Source of the DNA: Novosphingobium sp. 28-62-57
GTDB taxonomy: Bacteria > Pseudomonadota > Alphaproteobacteria > Sphingomonadales > Sphingomonadaceae
Assembly (NCBI GenBank): GCA_002256985.1
Contig: NCGO01000001.1
Span: 62,001-126,000 of the forward strand
DNA length: 64,000 bases
Direction of reading: 5' to 3'
The notes below the pieces were generated by a model. The model was not told the DNA's origin. It was given only the letters and a program-made list of their open reading frames with translations, and ran no database searches. The translations under genes were made by a program, and so were the position numbers. How positions within the stretch are numbered: the first letter of the stretch is position 1; every line of letters begins with the position of its first letter. Positions 26,342-35,393 of the stretch are shown here, one piece after another.

Positions 26342-27535
26342 TTATCCGAGGTCGGCCGAGAGGCGCGCGCGTGCAGGTTCGGCCAGCAATCCGCCGCGTA
26401 TCCTTTGGGCAAATGCGCGCGTCATTGGCATGCCCGTCATCAACGGCCTGTCCGGCACTTCGGGCACGGCAGAGCGCAACGCCCCGCGCTTTGCCTGCTC
26501 GGCTGCCATTTTCGGCCCGTAGCGAACGAGGCTGTGCAGGTAATCGTAGGCGCCGGGACGGAACGCCGGACCTTTGGTTGCGCCCGAATGAAAGATGTCC
26601 ATGGCCAGATCGGCCACCGCCATGCCGAGGTCATAGGCAAGCATCAGTCTGTCGCGGGCAAGGGGTGCATGGGCCAACTGCGCTTCGATCAGAATGCGCG
26701 GCGGGCAACGCGTCAGGTAGTGCGCGATCTGAAAGCAATCAGGCAGGGCGTTCGCCACAGGTGCGGCAGGACGGGCCAACGCCGGGTCCTTTGCCAGCAG
26801 CACCGTTGCCGACAGGGCTTGGGCTATGCGCTGTGCGCTGGCGTGCAGGTCATCCGGCAATCCGGTGCCCTGCTGCAGAATTTGGTGCACTTGCTGGTAA
26901 AACGGCGTTCTGGTGGCATAGCGCTCGTCCGGCGAATGCTGCGCCACGCCCAACTGGCTGTGCAGGACATGCAGGAAATGCAGCATTTCAGCCGTTTCGG
27001 CCTGCGGCCCGACCAGTTCCTCGCCAGCCCTGCGCCAACGCGCATCGGGCTGCTCAACGGCAAAGCCGGGCGGCGCGGGTGACATCGCAGAGAGGCTGCT
27101 GTGCAGTTGCTTTCCCCGGGTCATCTGATGCAGCCGTTCCTCGGCACGGTCATGGAAATAGCTGGCAGTGGTGATCAGGTCCTCGCATTCAGGCTGCTTT
27201 GACAACCAGCTTTTCGTGATCTGCAGCAAGGCTGCCAGCAGATAGGCCCATCGCTGTTTCGCAAGGCGGCGGCCAAGCTCCGGGCAATAAAGATCGAACC
27301 AGATCAGCGCATGCGGCCACCATTCTTTAGGGTTCCAACGCTGCTCGCCCTCGCCATCGCCCAACAGGGCAAGGACCACGTAACACCGCGCTTCAAGCTC
27401 TGGTGCGCTGGCCAATTGCGGATAGCGCCTGCGGACATCCGGGAACCACACCCCATGACCGCCGGGAAGAGGGACTGAGCGCGCATGTCGCAAGGCATTA
27501 GCGGTTTCGGTTACGAGCTCGGCAGACAATTTCAT
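26342..27535 (-). CDS. Unknown alpha-helical protein, first gene of the STAND operon
   Basis: A 397-residue soluble protein, mostly helical and rich in Leu, Ala, His and Trp (FPDVRRRYPQLASAPELEAR, WPHALIWFDLYCPELGRRL, AYDLGMAVADLAMDIFHSG). No catalytic motif, signal peptide or membrane helix is evident. The C terminus carries MTRAFAQRIRGGLL. It lies 65 bases upstream of the middle gene on the same strand. The GC content is like the genome (about 68% in one counted line). A role as adaptor or regulator of the NTPase is only an inference from position. The promoter should lie in 27536-27750. Confidence 0.75.
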   Translation of the reverse strand: MKLSAELVTETANALRHARSVPLPGGHGVWFPDVRRRYPQLASAPELEARCYVVLALLGDGEGEQRWNPKEWWPHALIWFDLYCPELGRRLAKQRWAYLLAALLQITKSWLSKQPECEDLITTASYFHDRAEERLHQMTRGKQLHSSLSAMSPAPPGFAVEQPDARWRRAGEELVGPQAETAEMLHFLHVLHSQLGVAQHSPDERYATRTPFYQQVHQILQQGTGLPDDLHASAQRIAQALSATVLLAKDPALARPAAPVANALPDCFQIAHYLTRCPPRILIEAQLAHAPLARDRLMLAYDLGMAVADLAMDIFHSGATKGPAFRPGAYDYLHSLVRYGPKMAAEQAKRGALRSAVPEVPDRPLMTGMPMTRAFAQRIRGGLLAEPARARLSADLG

Positions 27536-27750
27536 GATCTGGCCCGATCAGTTGGGTGGGTTGCTTGCGTTTTGCGCTCTACGCTTGCGAGAACCACGCG
27601 TTCGGGCAAGTTCGAGACGACGAAGCTAGCCTGATCGTTGTCCGTTTGGGATGGGGAAAGTTGGCAAACTGGGCTTGCCGTCAAATTCAGAGCGCATGGC
27701 TGCGGTCAGGGGAGACGCGGCGCAGGTTCATCAATGCGCATCACCGTGCT

Positions 27751-28890
27751 TTACAGCATTGTCGCGAAGAACTTTTGTTCGAGCGGGATGATGGCGGCTC
27801 CGATTGCGCAGGCATCGACGTGGGTTTGCGAAATGATGATCTTGGGCAAAGGCCGCGGCTCTTGGCGGCGGGCATCGTCGAACAATTCGATGGCAGGAAT
27901 GATCTTTTGGGCCAGGGCCTTTGGCAGTCGGCCACCAAGCACGATCACTTCGGGATCGAGCAGCGCGGCGATGGCCGATGCGATGAGCGACAAGGGATCG
28001 CGGCTCTTTTCGATCCATTCATCGACGCCTGGCCAATCCGGATTGAAGTCCGAGACCATTTTGGAAATGCCGTCCAGATCGACGCCAGCCTTGCGGATGG
28101 ACTGGAGCAGGGTTTCCAGCGTGGGCAGCTGAAACAGGCGCCACGGCAGGATCAGGCCGATTTCACCGCCATTGCCGTGCGTTCCGCGCATCAGGCGGTG
28201 GTTGCTGACGACGCCGCCACCCAAGCCCGCCGCCATGAACACATAGACAAAGTTTGCGTGATCGCGCCCAGCGCCCAGAAAACTCTCGCCGATTGCGGCG
28301 GCATTGGCATCGTTTTCGACCCATGCGGGCAACGATAGGGCATCGCTGAACACTTCGTCGATTGGCACCATCGCCCAATCATCGAGCGAACGGGGCGGAT
28401 TGTAGCGCGATTTGCCGTCGAGGCAGTACCCTGAGATGCCAATGCCGACGCCGGTCAGGCGTTCGCGCGCGCTGGGGGTCCGCTCCAGAAAGCGCTGCTT
28501 GACCCCTCCCAGCCGGTCAAACACGGCTTTGCGCGTCATGACCGGCATTTCCACGTAATCGTAATCGACCACGTTGCCGGCGAAATCCATCAGCAGGACC
28601 GACATCGCATCGGTCATCAACGCAATGCCGAGCGAATAGGCGTAATCGGGGGCAATGTTGATGGTAACGCTGGGCTGCCCCCTGCGCCCGCTTGCTTTGC
28701 GGCCACCCTGGGCAAGGGCGCCCCGATCCACCAGTTCATTGACCAGACGCGAAACCGTCTGCTGCGAAAGATCGCAACTGCGCGCAATTTCGGGCTGAGT
28801 CGTGCCACGATTGCGCAGCACGTAGCTCAGGATATTCGCCTCACTATCAGAAGGCTTCTGGAACCGGTCTGCATGGGTTTGCACTGTCAT
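27751..28890 (-). CDS. ROK-family transcriptional repressor
   Basis: A 379-residue regulator starting at ATG 28890. The N-terminal winged helix (residues 15-75: SYVLRNRGTTQPEIARSCDL, SQQTVSRLVNELVDRGAL) is followed by a sugar-kinase-like ROK domain (GIALMTDAMSVLLMDFAGNV, GVGIGISGYCLDG, VYVFMAAGLGGGVVSNHRL). The zinc-binding cysteines and the ExGH motif of active ROK kinases are absent (GNGGEIGLILP), so it should bind ligand without kinase activity. It is divergent from the TonB receptor of the glycosylglycerate locus and probably represses it until a sugar or glycoside ligand appears. Confidence 0.92.
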   Translation of the reverse strand: MTVQTHADRFQKPSDSEANILSYVLRNRGTTQPEIARSCDLSQQTVSRLVNELVDRGALAQGGRKASGRRGQPSVTINIAPDYAYSLGIALMTDAMSVLLMDFAGNVVDYDYVEMPVMTRKAVFDRLGGVKQRFLERTPSARERLTGVGIGISGYCLDGKSRYNPPRSLDDWAMVPIDEVFSDALSLPAWVENDANAAAIGESFLGAGRDHANFVYVFMAAGLGGGVVSNHRLMRGTHGNGGEIGLILPWRLFQLPTLETLLQSIRKAGVDLDGISKMVSDFNPDWPGVDEWIEKSRDPLSLIASAIAALLDPEVIVLGGRLPKALAQKIIPAIELFDDARRQEPRPLPKIIISQTHVDACAIGAAIIPLEQKFFATML

Positions 28891-28934
28891 CGCGGCAATT
28901 ATCGCAGAAGCGACGCATGCTGGCAACATTTTCA

Positions 28935-28957
28935 CCCATTATAATACTCATAGTGGG
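28935..28957. promoter_or_regulatory. Palindromic operator candidate for the ROK regulator
   Basis: CCCATTAT (28935-28942) and ATAGTGGG (28950-28957) form a near-perfect inverted repeat. An overlapping second pair, CCATTATAA and TTGTAATGG (28958-28966), extends it. It sits in the short divergent gap between the ROK gene and the TonB receptor gene. AT-rich palindromes of this type are usual for ROK repressors. Confidence 0.55.
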
Positions 28958-29035
28958 TTGTAATGGTGCGGCGAGCGTGATAGTCCCGATTCCAAGGAAA
29001 GCCCGCTCAAGGGCTATCAGGTGAGGAGAGGTTCG

Positions 29036-31531
29036 ATGAAGCTGGTTCTGACAGCAGCCATGGCGGGTATTTCGCTGACGGCCCTGATCCCGACATGCGC
29101 ACAGGCGCAGGAAAATGCCCAAGCTGGCGATACCGCAGAAACCGAAGGCGCAACCAACGCCGAAATCATCGTAACGGGCACAAGCCGTTCACGCATCGCG
29201 CTTGATACGCCGCTTGCGGTCAGCCAGCTTGGCGAAGATGCGCTGGCGCGCGCCGGGGTGACCAGCCAGGCCGACATTCTCAACACCATCCCATCGATCA
29301 AGGCCGATGGTGGCGGCGGTGAAGTGGCGGCGAACATCTTCATTCGCGGTCTGCCATCGGGCGGGCAATACCAGTTCACGCCGCTGATGTATGACGGGGT
29401 GACTGTCCTGTCCGCGTTCGGGCTCAATTCATCGGCTTATGACGTTTATGCGCGCAACGATCTGGGGATCAGCCGGTTGGAATTCGTGCGTGGCGGGGTT
29501 TCGAACCTGTTCGGCCCCGGATCGGTGGCTGGCCTGATCAACTATATCAGCAAGTCTGGCGGTGATCAGCTTGAAGGCACGGTCCAGCTGGAAGTGGCCC
29601 AGCGCGACCGCTATCGCGGCGATGTGGCGCTGAGCGGTCCGCTCGGCAACAATTTCTACTTTGGCGTTTCGGGTTTCTACCGCATCGACAAAGGCCCGAT
29701 CCGCACCAATCTGGATACCAAGGGCGGGCAGTTCCGCGGCAATCTGGAATATCGCTTCCCCGATGGCAGCGGCAACGTGAAGCTGCTGGGCCAGTACATC
29801 AATGACCGCGTGCAGTTCTACCTGCCGATCCCGCTGGATGGTCCTTCACGTTCGCGGCTGGCCGGAAATGATGGCAAGCTCGTCAACTCGGTGCAGAACA
29901 ACTTCGCTGGCAGCCTTGGGTTCAACACGCCCGATGGCGCGTTTACATCCGATATTGGCGAGGGTGTTTCGACCAAGGGCGGCATGGTTGGCCTGACCTT
30001 TGAAAAGGACTTCGGCGATAGCGGCTGGGGCCTTAACGGGCGGGTGAAGTACAGCGATTACAATCACAAGTTCGGGCTGTGGTCCGATGGTGATGGCGTG
30101 ATCAACGTGCCTGAAACGCTGCAAAGCTTTCTGACCAACCGCAACCTTGGCACACTGGCCAATGCGCAGTTCACTTTTGCAGGCGGCGGCGCGGTGCCAT
30201 CCAACTTCCTGATCTTTGCCAACCGCTTCACCGACCGCGACCGTCCGGTGCATGATTTCACCGCCGAAATGAACCTGACGAAGAAGCTGCAGACCGGCTC
30301 GGTCGATCATGCTTTCACGCTGGGCGGCTTTTACGGCAATGCCAGCGCTGCTGACATTAACGTCACGACGACATTCCTGGCGGAATTCAACAACCAGCCG
30401 CGTCTGGTGAACCTGACCATCACGAACCCGGTCGGTGGCGCGCAAACGGTGATTTCGCGCAACGGCTTGCTCAATGCAGGCGCCGGATATGTAAACAATC
30501 GCCACAAGGCAGAGCGTTACGCTGGTTATATCGCCGATCAGATGAAGATCGGGGACCGGTTCAACTTCGACATCGGCTTCCGTGTGGAGCATATGCGCGG
30601 GGAAATCAGCCGCGAGCGCACGTCGACCGTGGTGACAGATGCGACCACAGCGAACCTCTCGACCGCGCTGCGGGACGTGATCTGGGGCAATGGCGGCTTC
30701 CAGACCGGCAATGTGCAAGTGACTGAATGGGCACTGGCCGCAGGCGCACTGTACAAGCTGAACGATGAAATGAGCGTCTATGCCAACGCATCGCGCGGGT
30801 TCTTCTTCCCCGAGCTGCGATCTGCGGCATTCCGCCCCTTGCCGACTGGCACGGCAGCCAATGCCAGCGTATCTCCGGGTACGCAAAGCTACACCGCCGA
30901 AATCATCAAGCAGGCCGAAGTCGGCTTCAAGATGAGCCGATCGGGCCTGACCATGACGGTTTCGGGCTTCTACACCAAGCTCGACAATCGCCGCCAGGTG
31001 CTGTTCGTCAACGATGGGCAGGGCGGCCTGATCGAACGGGTCAATCTGGTCGGCGCAGAATCCTATGGTGCAGAAGGCACGATCGACGTGCGGCTGGTGC
31101 AGAACTTGCGTTTCAACGGCAACGTGACGCTGCAGAAGAGCAAGTTCACCGCCTTTGACACCACACCTGCCAATATCGGCAAGCGGGTGGAGCGGCAGCC
31201 TGAGCTGCTTTACAATGCCGGGCTCTATTACAATGACGGCACGTTCGATCTGTCGGTCTTCACGAACTACACCGGGCCGAACTTTACCGCATCGAACAAC
31301 CTGATCGAGCTGGACGGCTGGAACATTGCCAACCTTGATGCTGGCTACAAGGTGCCGGTGGCATCGGGTGAACTGCGCGTCAGCGTCAACGTGTTCAACC
31401 TGTTCAATACCGATGCCGTGACCGAAGGATCGCCACGGCAGGATTCGAACCAGACAGCCAATGGCGCGTTCTTTGTGGGTCGCCCGGTGTTGCCGCGCCG
31501 GATCACGGGCCGCCTGACGTATAACTTCTGA
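29036..31531 (+). CDS. TonB-dependent receptor of the glycosylglycerate locus
   Basis: An 831-residue outer-membrane receptor. The ATG at 29036 follows a strong GAGGAGAGG. A signal peptide ends PTCAQAQ. The TonB box region reads EIIVTGTSRSR, followed by a plug domain (DILNTIPSIKADGGGG, IFIRGLPSGGQYQF, LEFVRGGVSNLFGPGSVAGL). The C-terminal 22-stranded barrel ends in GRLTYNF. Such receptors import oligosaccharides, glycosides, siderophores or vitamins with TonB energy. The operon context suggests a glycosylglycerate or a larger precursor. A strong hairpin separates it from the enzymes downstream. Confidence 0.95.
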   Translation: MKLVLTAAMAGISLTALIPTCAQAQENAQAGDTAETEGATNAEIIVTGTSRSRIALDTPLAVSQLGEDALARAGVTSQADILNTIPSIKADGGGGEVAANIFIRGLPSGGQYQFTPLMYDGVTVLSAFGLNSSAYDVYARNDLGISRLEFVRGGVSNLFGPGSVAGLINYISKSGGDQLEGTVQLEVAQRDRYRGDVALSGPLGNNFYFGVSGFYRIDKGPIRTNLDTKGGQFRGNLEYRFPDGSGNVKLLGQYINDRVQFYLPIPLDGPSRSRLAGNDGKLVNSVQNNFAGSLGFNTPDGAFTSDIGEGVSTKGGMVGLTFEKDFGDSGWGLNGRVKYSDYNHKFGLWSDGDGVINVPETLQSFLTNRNLGTLANAQFTFAGGGAVPSNFLIFANRFTDRDRPVHDFTAEMNLTKKLQTGSVDHAFTLGGFYGNASAADINVTTTFLAEFNNQPRLVNLTITNPVGGAQTVISRNGLLNAGAGYVNNRHKAERYAGYIADQMKIGDRFNFDIGFRVEHMRGEISRERTSTVVTDATTANLSTALRDVIWGNGGFQTGNVQVTEWALAAGALYKLNDEMSVYANASRGFFFPELRSAAFRPLPTGTAANASVSPGTQSYTAEIIKQAEVGFKMSRSGLTMTVSGFYTKLDNRRQVLFVNDGQGGLIERVNLVGAESYGAEGTIDVRLVQNLRFNGNVTLQKSKFTAFDTTPANIGKRVERQPELLYNAGLYYNDGTFDLSVFTNYTGPNFTASNNLIELDGWNIANLDAGYKVPVASGELRVSVNVFNLFNTDAVTEGSPRQDSNQTANGAFFVGRPVLPRRITGRLTYNF

Positions 31532-31540
31532 TGCCTCCTG

Positions 31541-31569
31541 CTACCGCTGCGGGCTTGCCGCAGCGGTAG
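31541..31569 (+). terminator. Strong intercistronic hairpin after the TonB receptor
   Basis: CTACCGCTGCGG (31541-31552) and CCGCAGCGGTAG (31558-31569) form a perfect 12-bp stem with a 5-base loop, just after the receptor stop. No T run follows. It may terminate part of the transcripts or stabilise the receptor mRNA relative to the enzyme genes. Confidence 0.65.
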
Positions 31570-31627
31570 TCCTTGCGCACCATTCCCGGACACTGCCGCG
31601 ATACCAAAACCGCTATAGAGGTCTGTC

Positions 31628-32866
31628 ATGCTGCTGCGCGATGAATTGCTGTCCATCTTCATGGCTGGCGTTGAAGCGGCCAGTGCGCCTGCGGCATTGG
31701 CCGGCGTCTTGCCTCGCGATACGCCGCAAGGGCGCACGCTGGTGCTGGGCTGCGGCAAGGCCGCGGCGGCTATGGCCGAAGTTGCCGCACAACACCTGCC
31801 GGGCGAGGTGACGGGCTGCGTTGTCACGCGGTTTGGCCATGGCGCGCGCGGCGATACCGGCGACATTACCGTGATCGAGGCCAGCCATCCGGTGCCCGAT
31901 GCGGCCAGCCTTGCTGCGGGACAGCGCATTCGCGAACTGGCGGCTACGGCGCGCAAGGGTGATCGCGTGGTGTTCCTGATATCGGGCGGCGGGTCCTCGC
32001 TGCTGATCGATCCTCTGCCGGGCCTGACGCTGGAACGCAAAGCGCAGATCAATGGTCATCTCGTTCGATCCGGCGTGCCCATTGCCGACATCAACTTTGT
32101 GCGCAGCCATCTGTCGCAAGTCAAAGGCGGACGTCTTGCTGCCGCAGCAGGCGCGGCGGGGGATGACATGCACAGCTTCATCATTTCCGACGTGGTGGGC
32201 GATGACCCGGCGGTGGTGGCATCTGGCCCATCGCTTGCCGGCATGTTTGATCCGGCGCGGGCGTTGGCGATATTGGAAAGCAGCGGCTGGCCGGTCGATG
32301 ACGCCTTGCGGGCACTGGTCATGGCAGGACAGGCCCCGGTCGTGCCAAACCATCCGGTCCACGTGATCGCCAATGCCCTGACCGCGCTGGATGCCGCCAC
32401 GGCCTTTGCCCGGCAAAAGGGCTGGGAGGTGATCCGCATTGGTGATGATCTGGGCGGCGATGCAGCCTCCGTGGGACGGGATCATGCGGCCGTGGCGCTG
32501 GAGCATGCCGCAGCAGGCCGACGATGCTTGCTGATATCGGGTGGCGAGCTGACAGTCACCGTGCGCAATCGCGATGGACGTGGTGGGCCAAATCTCGAAT
32601 ACCTGACCGGGCTGATGGCGGCCTTGCCGCAGGACGCTCCTGTTGCCGCGCTGGCATGTGACAGCGACGGGATTGATGGCAGCGAAGACAACGCCGGGGG
32701 CTTTTTCGACCACACATCGCGCGCCACGCCCGATGCCTGTGAAGCAGCGCTGGCGGCAAACCGCAGCTATGATCTGTTCGCCCAGATCGGCGGCCTGATC
32801 ATGACCGGCCCCACGCGCACCAATGTCAACGATATCCGCCTGATCGCTGTGGGAGAACACCTGTGA
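31628..32866 (+). CDS. gckA: Glycerate 2-kinase (MOFRL family)
   Basis: A 412-residue kinase converting D-glycerate and ATP to 2-phosphoglycerate, which enters lower glycolysis. Motifs: LVLGCGKAAAAMAE, ASHPVPDAAS, FLISGGGSSLL (nucleotide-binding loop), SHLSQVKGGRLA, ISDVVGDD. The C-terminal MOFRL domain has GGELTVTV, GRGGPNLE, CDSDGIDG and GPTRTNVNDIRL. Length is typical. Its last codon overlaps the GTG start of the hydrolase (GTGA). The pairing with a glycosylglycerate hydrolase explains where glycerate comes from. Confidence 0.94.
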   Translation: MLLRDELLSIFMAGVEAASAPAALAGVLPRDTPQGRTLVLGCGKAAAAMAEVAAQHLPGEVTGCVVTRFGHGARGDTGDITVIEASHPVPDAASLAAGQRIRELAATARKGDRVVFLISGGGSSLLIDPLPGLTLERKAQINGHLVRSGVPIADINFVRSHLSQVKGGRLAAAAGAAGDDMHSFIISDVVGDDPAVVASGPSLAGMFDPARALAILESSGWPVDDALRALVMAGQAPVVPNHPVHVIANALTALDAATAFARQKGWEVIRIGDDLGGDAASVGRDHAAVALEHAAAGRRCLLISGGELTVTVRNRDGRGGPNLEYLTGLMAALPQDAPVAALACDSDGIDGSEDNAGGFFDHTSRATPDACEAALAANRSYDLFAQIGGLIMTGPTRTNVNDIRLIAVGEHL

Positions 32867-34131
32867 GCCGCAATCCGAAGCTTGACCAGCAGGCGCGCGA
32901 GATCCTGCAGCGCAATGATCGCGGTGGCTATACTGTGCCGACGCATGGCCTTTATCCGTTTCAGTGGAACTGGGATTCGGCCTTTGTGGCGCTGGGCTTT
33001 GCCGCATTCGACAGGGACCGCGCGTGGCAGGAAATCGAATCGCTGGTTTCGGCCCAGTGGGACGATGGCATGATCCCGCACATCGTGTTCCACCAGAACG
33101 ATGATGGCTATTTCCCCGGTCCCGGCGTGTGGGGCACGGGCAAGACGCCGCCGACATCGGGCATCACGCAACCGCCGGTGCTGGCCACCATCGTGCGCGC
33201 CTTGTGGGAGCAGGAAGGCGCAGTTGCTGCCAATCCGCGGATGCGTGCGCTCTATGCCGCGTGCCTGCGCAGCCACCGCTGGTTTCACAGCTATCGCGAT
33301 CCGCTCGGCAATGGCCTCGTCATGGTCACGCACAACTGGGAAACCGGGCGCGACAATTCGAGCGAGTGGGACGATGCACTGGCGCGTGTCGATACGTCAG
33401 GCGTCGGCACCTATCAGCGCCGCGATACTGGCCATGTCGATGCTGCCATGCGGCCGAAGCAAAGCGAGTATGACCGCTATGTCGCCATACTCCAGTTCGG
33501 CAAGAATTGCGGCTGGGACCATCGTGAGATTGCCGACCATGGGCCGTTCCGCATGGTCGATGTCGGCATGTCGATGGAACTGCTGCGCGCCAACCGCGAC
33601 CTGCTGGTCCTGGCCGAAGCGATCGGCGATGCGGAAGGTGCAGCTGAAATCCGTGACTGGATTGCGCTATCCGAGGCCGGGATCGACTGGCTCTGGAACG
33701 AAGAGGCTGGCGCGTTCTGTTCGCGCGATGCCACCACGCTGGAAAGCTCGGGGCTGGTAACGAATGCCAGCTTCCTCGCTTTCTATGCAGGCGTCGGCAG
33801 CGATACGCAGCGCGCAAGGCTGCTGGAGGCGCTGGATCGGCTGACTACGAGTGCGGAATACCTGCTGCCCAGCCTGGAAGCGGGCAGCCGCGAATACGAT
33901 CATCGCCGCTACTGGCGCGGGCCGATCTGGCTGGTCGTCAATTACATGGCGGCACAAGGCCTTGCCGAACAGGGCCATGCCGATTGGGCAGAGCGCATCC
34001 GCGTTGATTCTGCGCGCCTGATCGAAAAGTCCGGCTTCTTCGAAAGCTTCAGCCCGGAAACTGGCGAAGGTTCGGGCGGCGACGACTTTTCGTGGACCGC
34101 CGCGATGTGGCTGGCGTGGTGCGGCAAGTGA
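32863..34131 (+). CDS. GH63 glucosylglycerate/mannosylglycerate hydrolase
   Basis: A 422-residue (alpha/alpha)6-barrel glycoside hydrolase. The pattern LYPFQWNWDSAFVALGFA, QWDDGMIPHIVFHQNDDGYF, GITQPPV, the Asp164 region (NWETGRDNSSEWD), EYDRYV and WRGPIW follows the mycobacterial glucosylglycerate hydrolase and Thermus mannosylglycerate hydrolase family. The two catalytic carboxylates of that family map to Asp164 and Glu394 (GFFESFSPETGE); both are present. No signal peptide is seen, so it acts in the cytoplasm and releases sugar and glycerate. GTG start with GTGA overlap; its stop overlaps the MFS gene (TGATG). Gluco versus manno preference cannot be read from sequence. Confidence 0.88.
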   Translation: MSRNPKLDQQAREILQRNDRGGYTVPTHGLYPFQWNWDSAFVALGFAAFDRDRAWQEIESLVSAQWDDGMIPHIVFHQNDDGYFPGPGVWGTGKTPPTSGITQPPVLATIVRALWEQEGAVAANPRMRALYAACLRSHRWFHSYRDPLGNGLVMVTHNWETGRDNSSEWDDALARVDTSGVGTYQRRDTGHVDAAMRPKQSEYDRYVAILQFGKNCGWDHREIADHGPFRMVDVGMSMELLRANRDLLVLAEAIGDAEGAAEIRDWIALSEAGIDWLWNEEAGAFCSRDATTLESSGLVTNASFLAFYAGVGSDTQRARLLEALDRLTTSAEYLLPSLEAGSREYDHRRYWRGPIWLVVNYMAAQGLAEQGHADWAERIRVDSARLIEKSGFFESFSPETGEGSGGDDFSWTAAMWLAWCGK

Positions 34132-35393
34132 TGGCGCGCGCCACCGGCCTGTTTCGCAAACCGGCACCGGTGCACTATCCGTGGCTGCTGATCGGCCTGT
34201 TGTGGTGCGTCTCGTTCCTGAATTCTGCTGACCGGGCCATTCTCAACGCGGTCAAACCCCTGCTGCGCGTTGCCTTTGCCATCAGCGATATCCAGTTGGG
34301 CGTGATCGATACCGTGTTCTTCTGGACCTATGCGGTCTGCGCGTTCCTGTTTGGGCGCATCGGGGACAGTGTGCGCCGCCGGAATATGATCCTGTTCGGA
34401 TTACTGTTCTGGAGCATGGCGACGGGCTTCATGCCGGTGGCCACTGGTTTTGCCATGCTGCTGGGCATGCGCACGCTCGTCGCGGTGGGTGAATCCACCT
34501 ATTACCCCACCGCGACCGCACTGATCGGAGCATGGCACAAACCGGCGATGCGCAGTCGCGCGTTGGCCATTCATCAGACCGCCGTTTTTGCAGGTGGCGG
34601 CTTTGGCGCATGGGCGGCGGGCAGATTGGCCGATCAGTATGGCTGGTCGATGCCATTCGTGGTCTTTGCAGCGCTTGGCATTGTTGTTCTGGCGGTCCTG
34701 CTGTTCACCCTGCGCGACGATGCGCCCGTGACCCAACGGCGCAGCATCGCAGCTGCTGAAGAACCGCTGCGCCTGATCCTGGCCAATCCGGCGGCGCTGT
34801 TGCTGTGCGGGGTGTTCTTCCTTGCCACCGCAGCATCGTCGGCTGTGCTCAACTGGTGCAACACATACGCCCACGATGTGCTGGGGCTGAACCTTGCCGA
34901 TAGCGCTCTGGTGGGGCCGGTGATGATTACCACGGCGGGGTTTTTCTCGGTGCTGGTGGGTGGTTGGCTGTCGGATACTTTTGCGGCCAGAAGCGCCACC
35001 GGGCGGTTTACCGTGCTGGCGCTCGGCCTTTCCGTGGCGGCGCTGTTCCTGCTGCCGTTCCCACTGGCAGGATCGGTCGTCACCGTTGGTGCGCTGCTGT
35101 TTGCCACCAGCTTTGGCAAAGGTCTGTTCGATGGCTGCATCTACGCTGCGCTCCATGATGTCATGCCCGATGCGGCCCGCGCAACGGCGGCAGGGCTGAT
35201 GACGATGATGGGCTTTCTGGGGGCGGGCATCTCGACCGTCGCCCTGCCTGCCATTGCCGTCCACACCGGGCTGGCCGCTGGTTTCACGATGATGGCCGCG
35301 CTCTATCTGATTGCGGTTATTGCGCTTTTGGCGGGACGGCCGATGATCCGGCGGGTGATGCAGCAAATGCAGGCGGAGGGTGCCCATGCATGA
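34131..35393 (+). CDS. MFS transporter (probable glycosylglycerate importer)
   Basis: A 420-residue major facilitator protein with about 12 membrane helices. The loop 2-3 signature is visible as FGRIGDSVRRRNMILFGLLF. The helix 1 segment LIGLLWCVSFLNSADRAILN, with its NSADR motif, resembles the anion:cation symporter (ACS/phthalate/galactonate) branch, fitting a substrate with a carboxylate such as glycosylglycerate. The ATG at 34131 overlaps the hydrolase stop; a longer frame from 34092 is not needed. It lies between the hydrolase and the ROK kinase genes and should be the inner-membrane step after the TonB receptor. Confidence 0.9.
   Translation: MARATGLFRKPAPVHYPWLLIGLLWCVSFLNSADRAILNAVKPLLRVAFAISDIQLGVIDTVFFWTYAVCAFLFGRIGDSVRRRNMILFGLLFWSMATGFMPVATGFAMLLGMRTLVAVGESTYYPTATALIGAWHKPAMRSRALAIHQTAVFAGGGFGAWAAGRLADQYGWSMPFVVFAALGIVVLAVLLFTLRDDAPVTQRRSIAAAEEPLRLILANPAALLLCGVFFLATAASSAVLNWCNTYAHDVLGLNLADSALVGPVMITTAGFFSVLVGGWLSDTFAARSATGRFTVLALGLSVAALFLLPFPLAGSVVTVGALLFATSFGKGLFDGCIYAALHDVMPDAARATAAGLMTMMGFLGAGISTVALPAIAVHTGLAAGFTMMAALYLIAVIALLAGRPMIRRVMQQMQAEGAHA

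Noticed and set aside
27556-28338. Plus-strand open frame overlapping the 3-prime part of the ROK regulator
   Set aside because: Antisense to the conserved ROK domain and without recognisable features.
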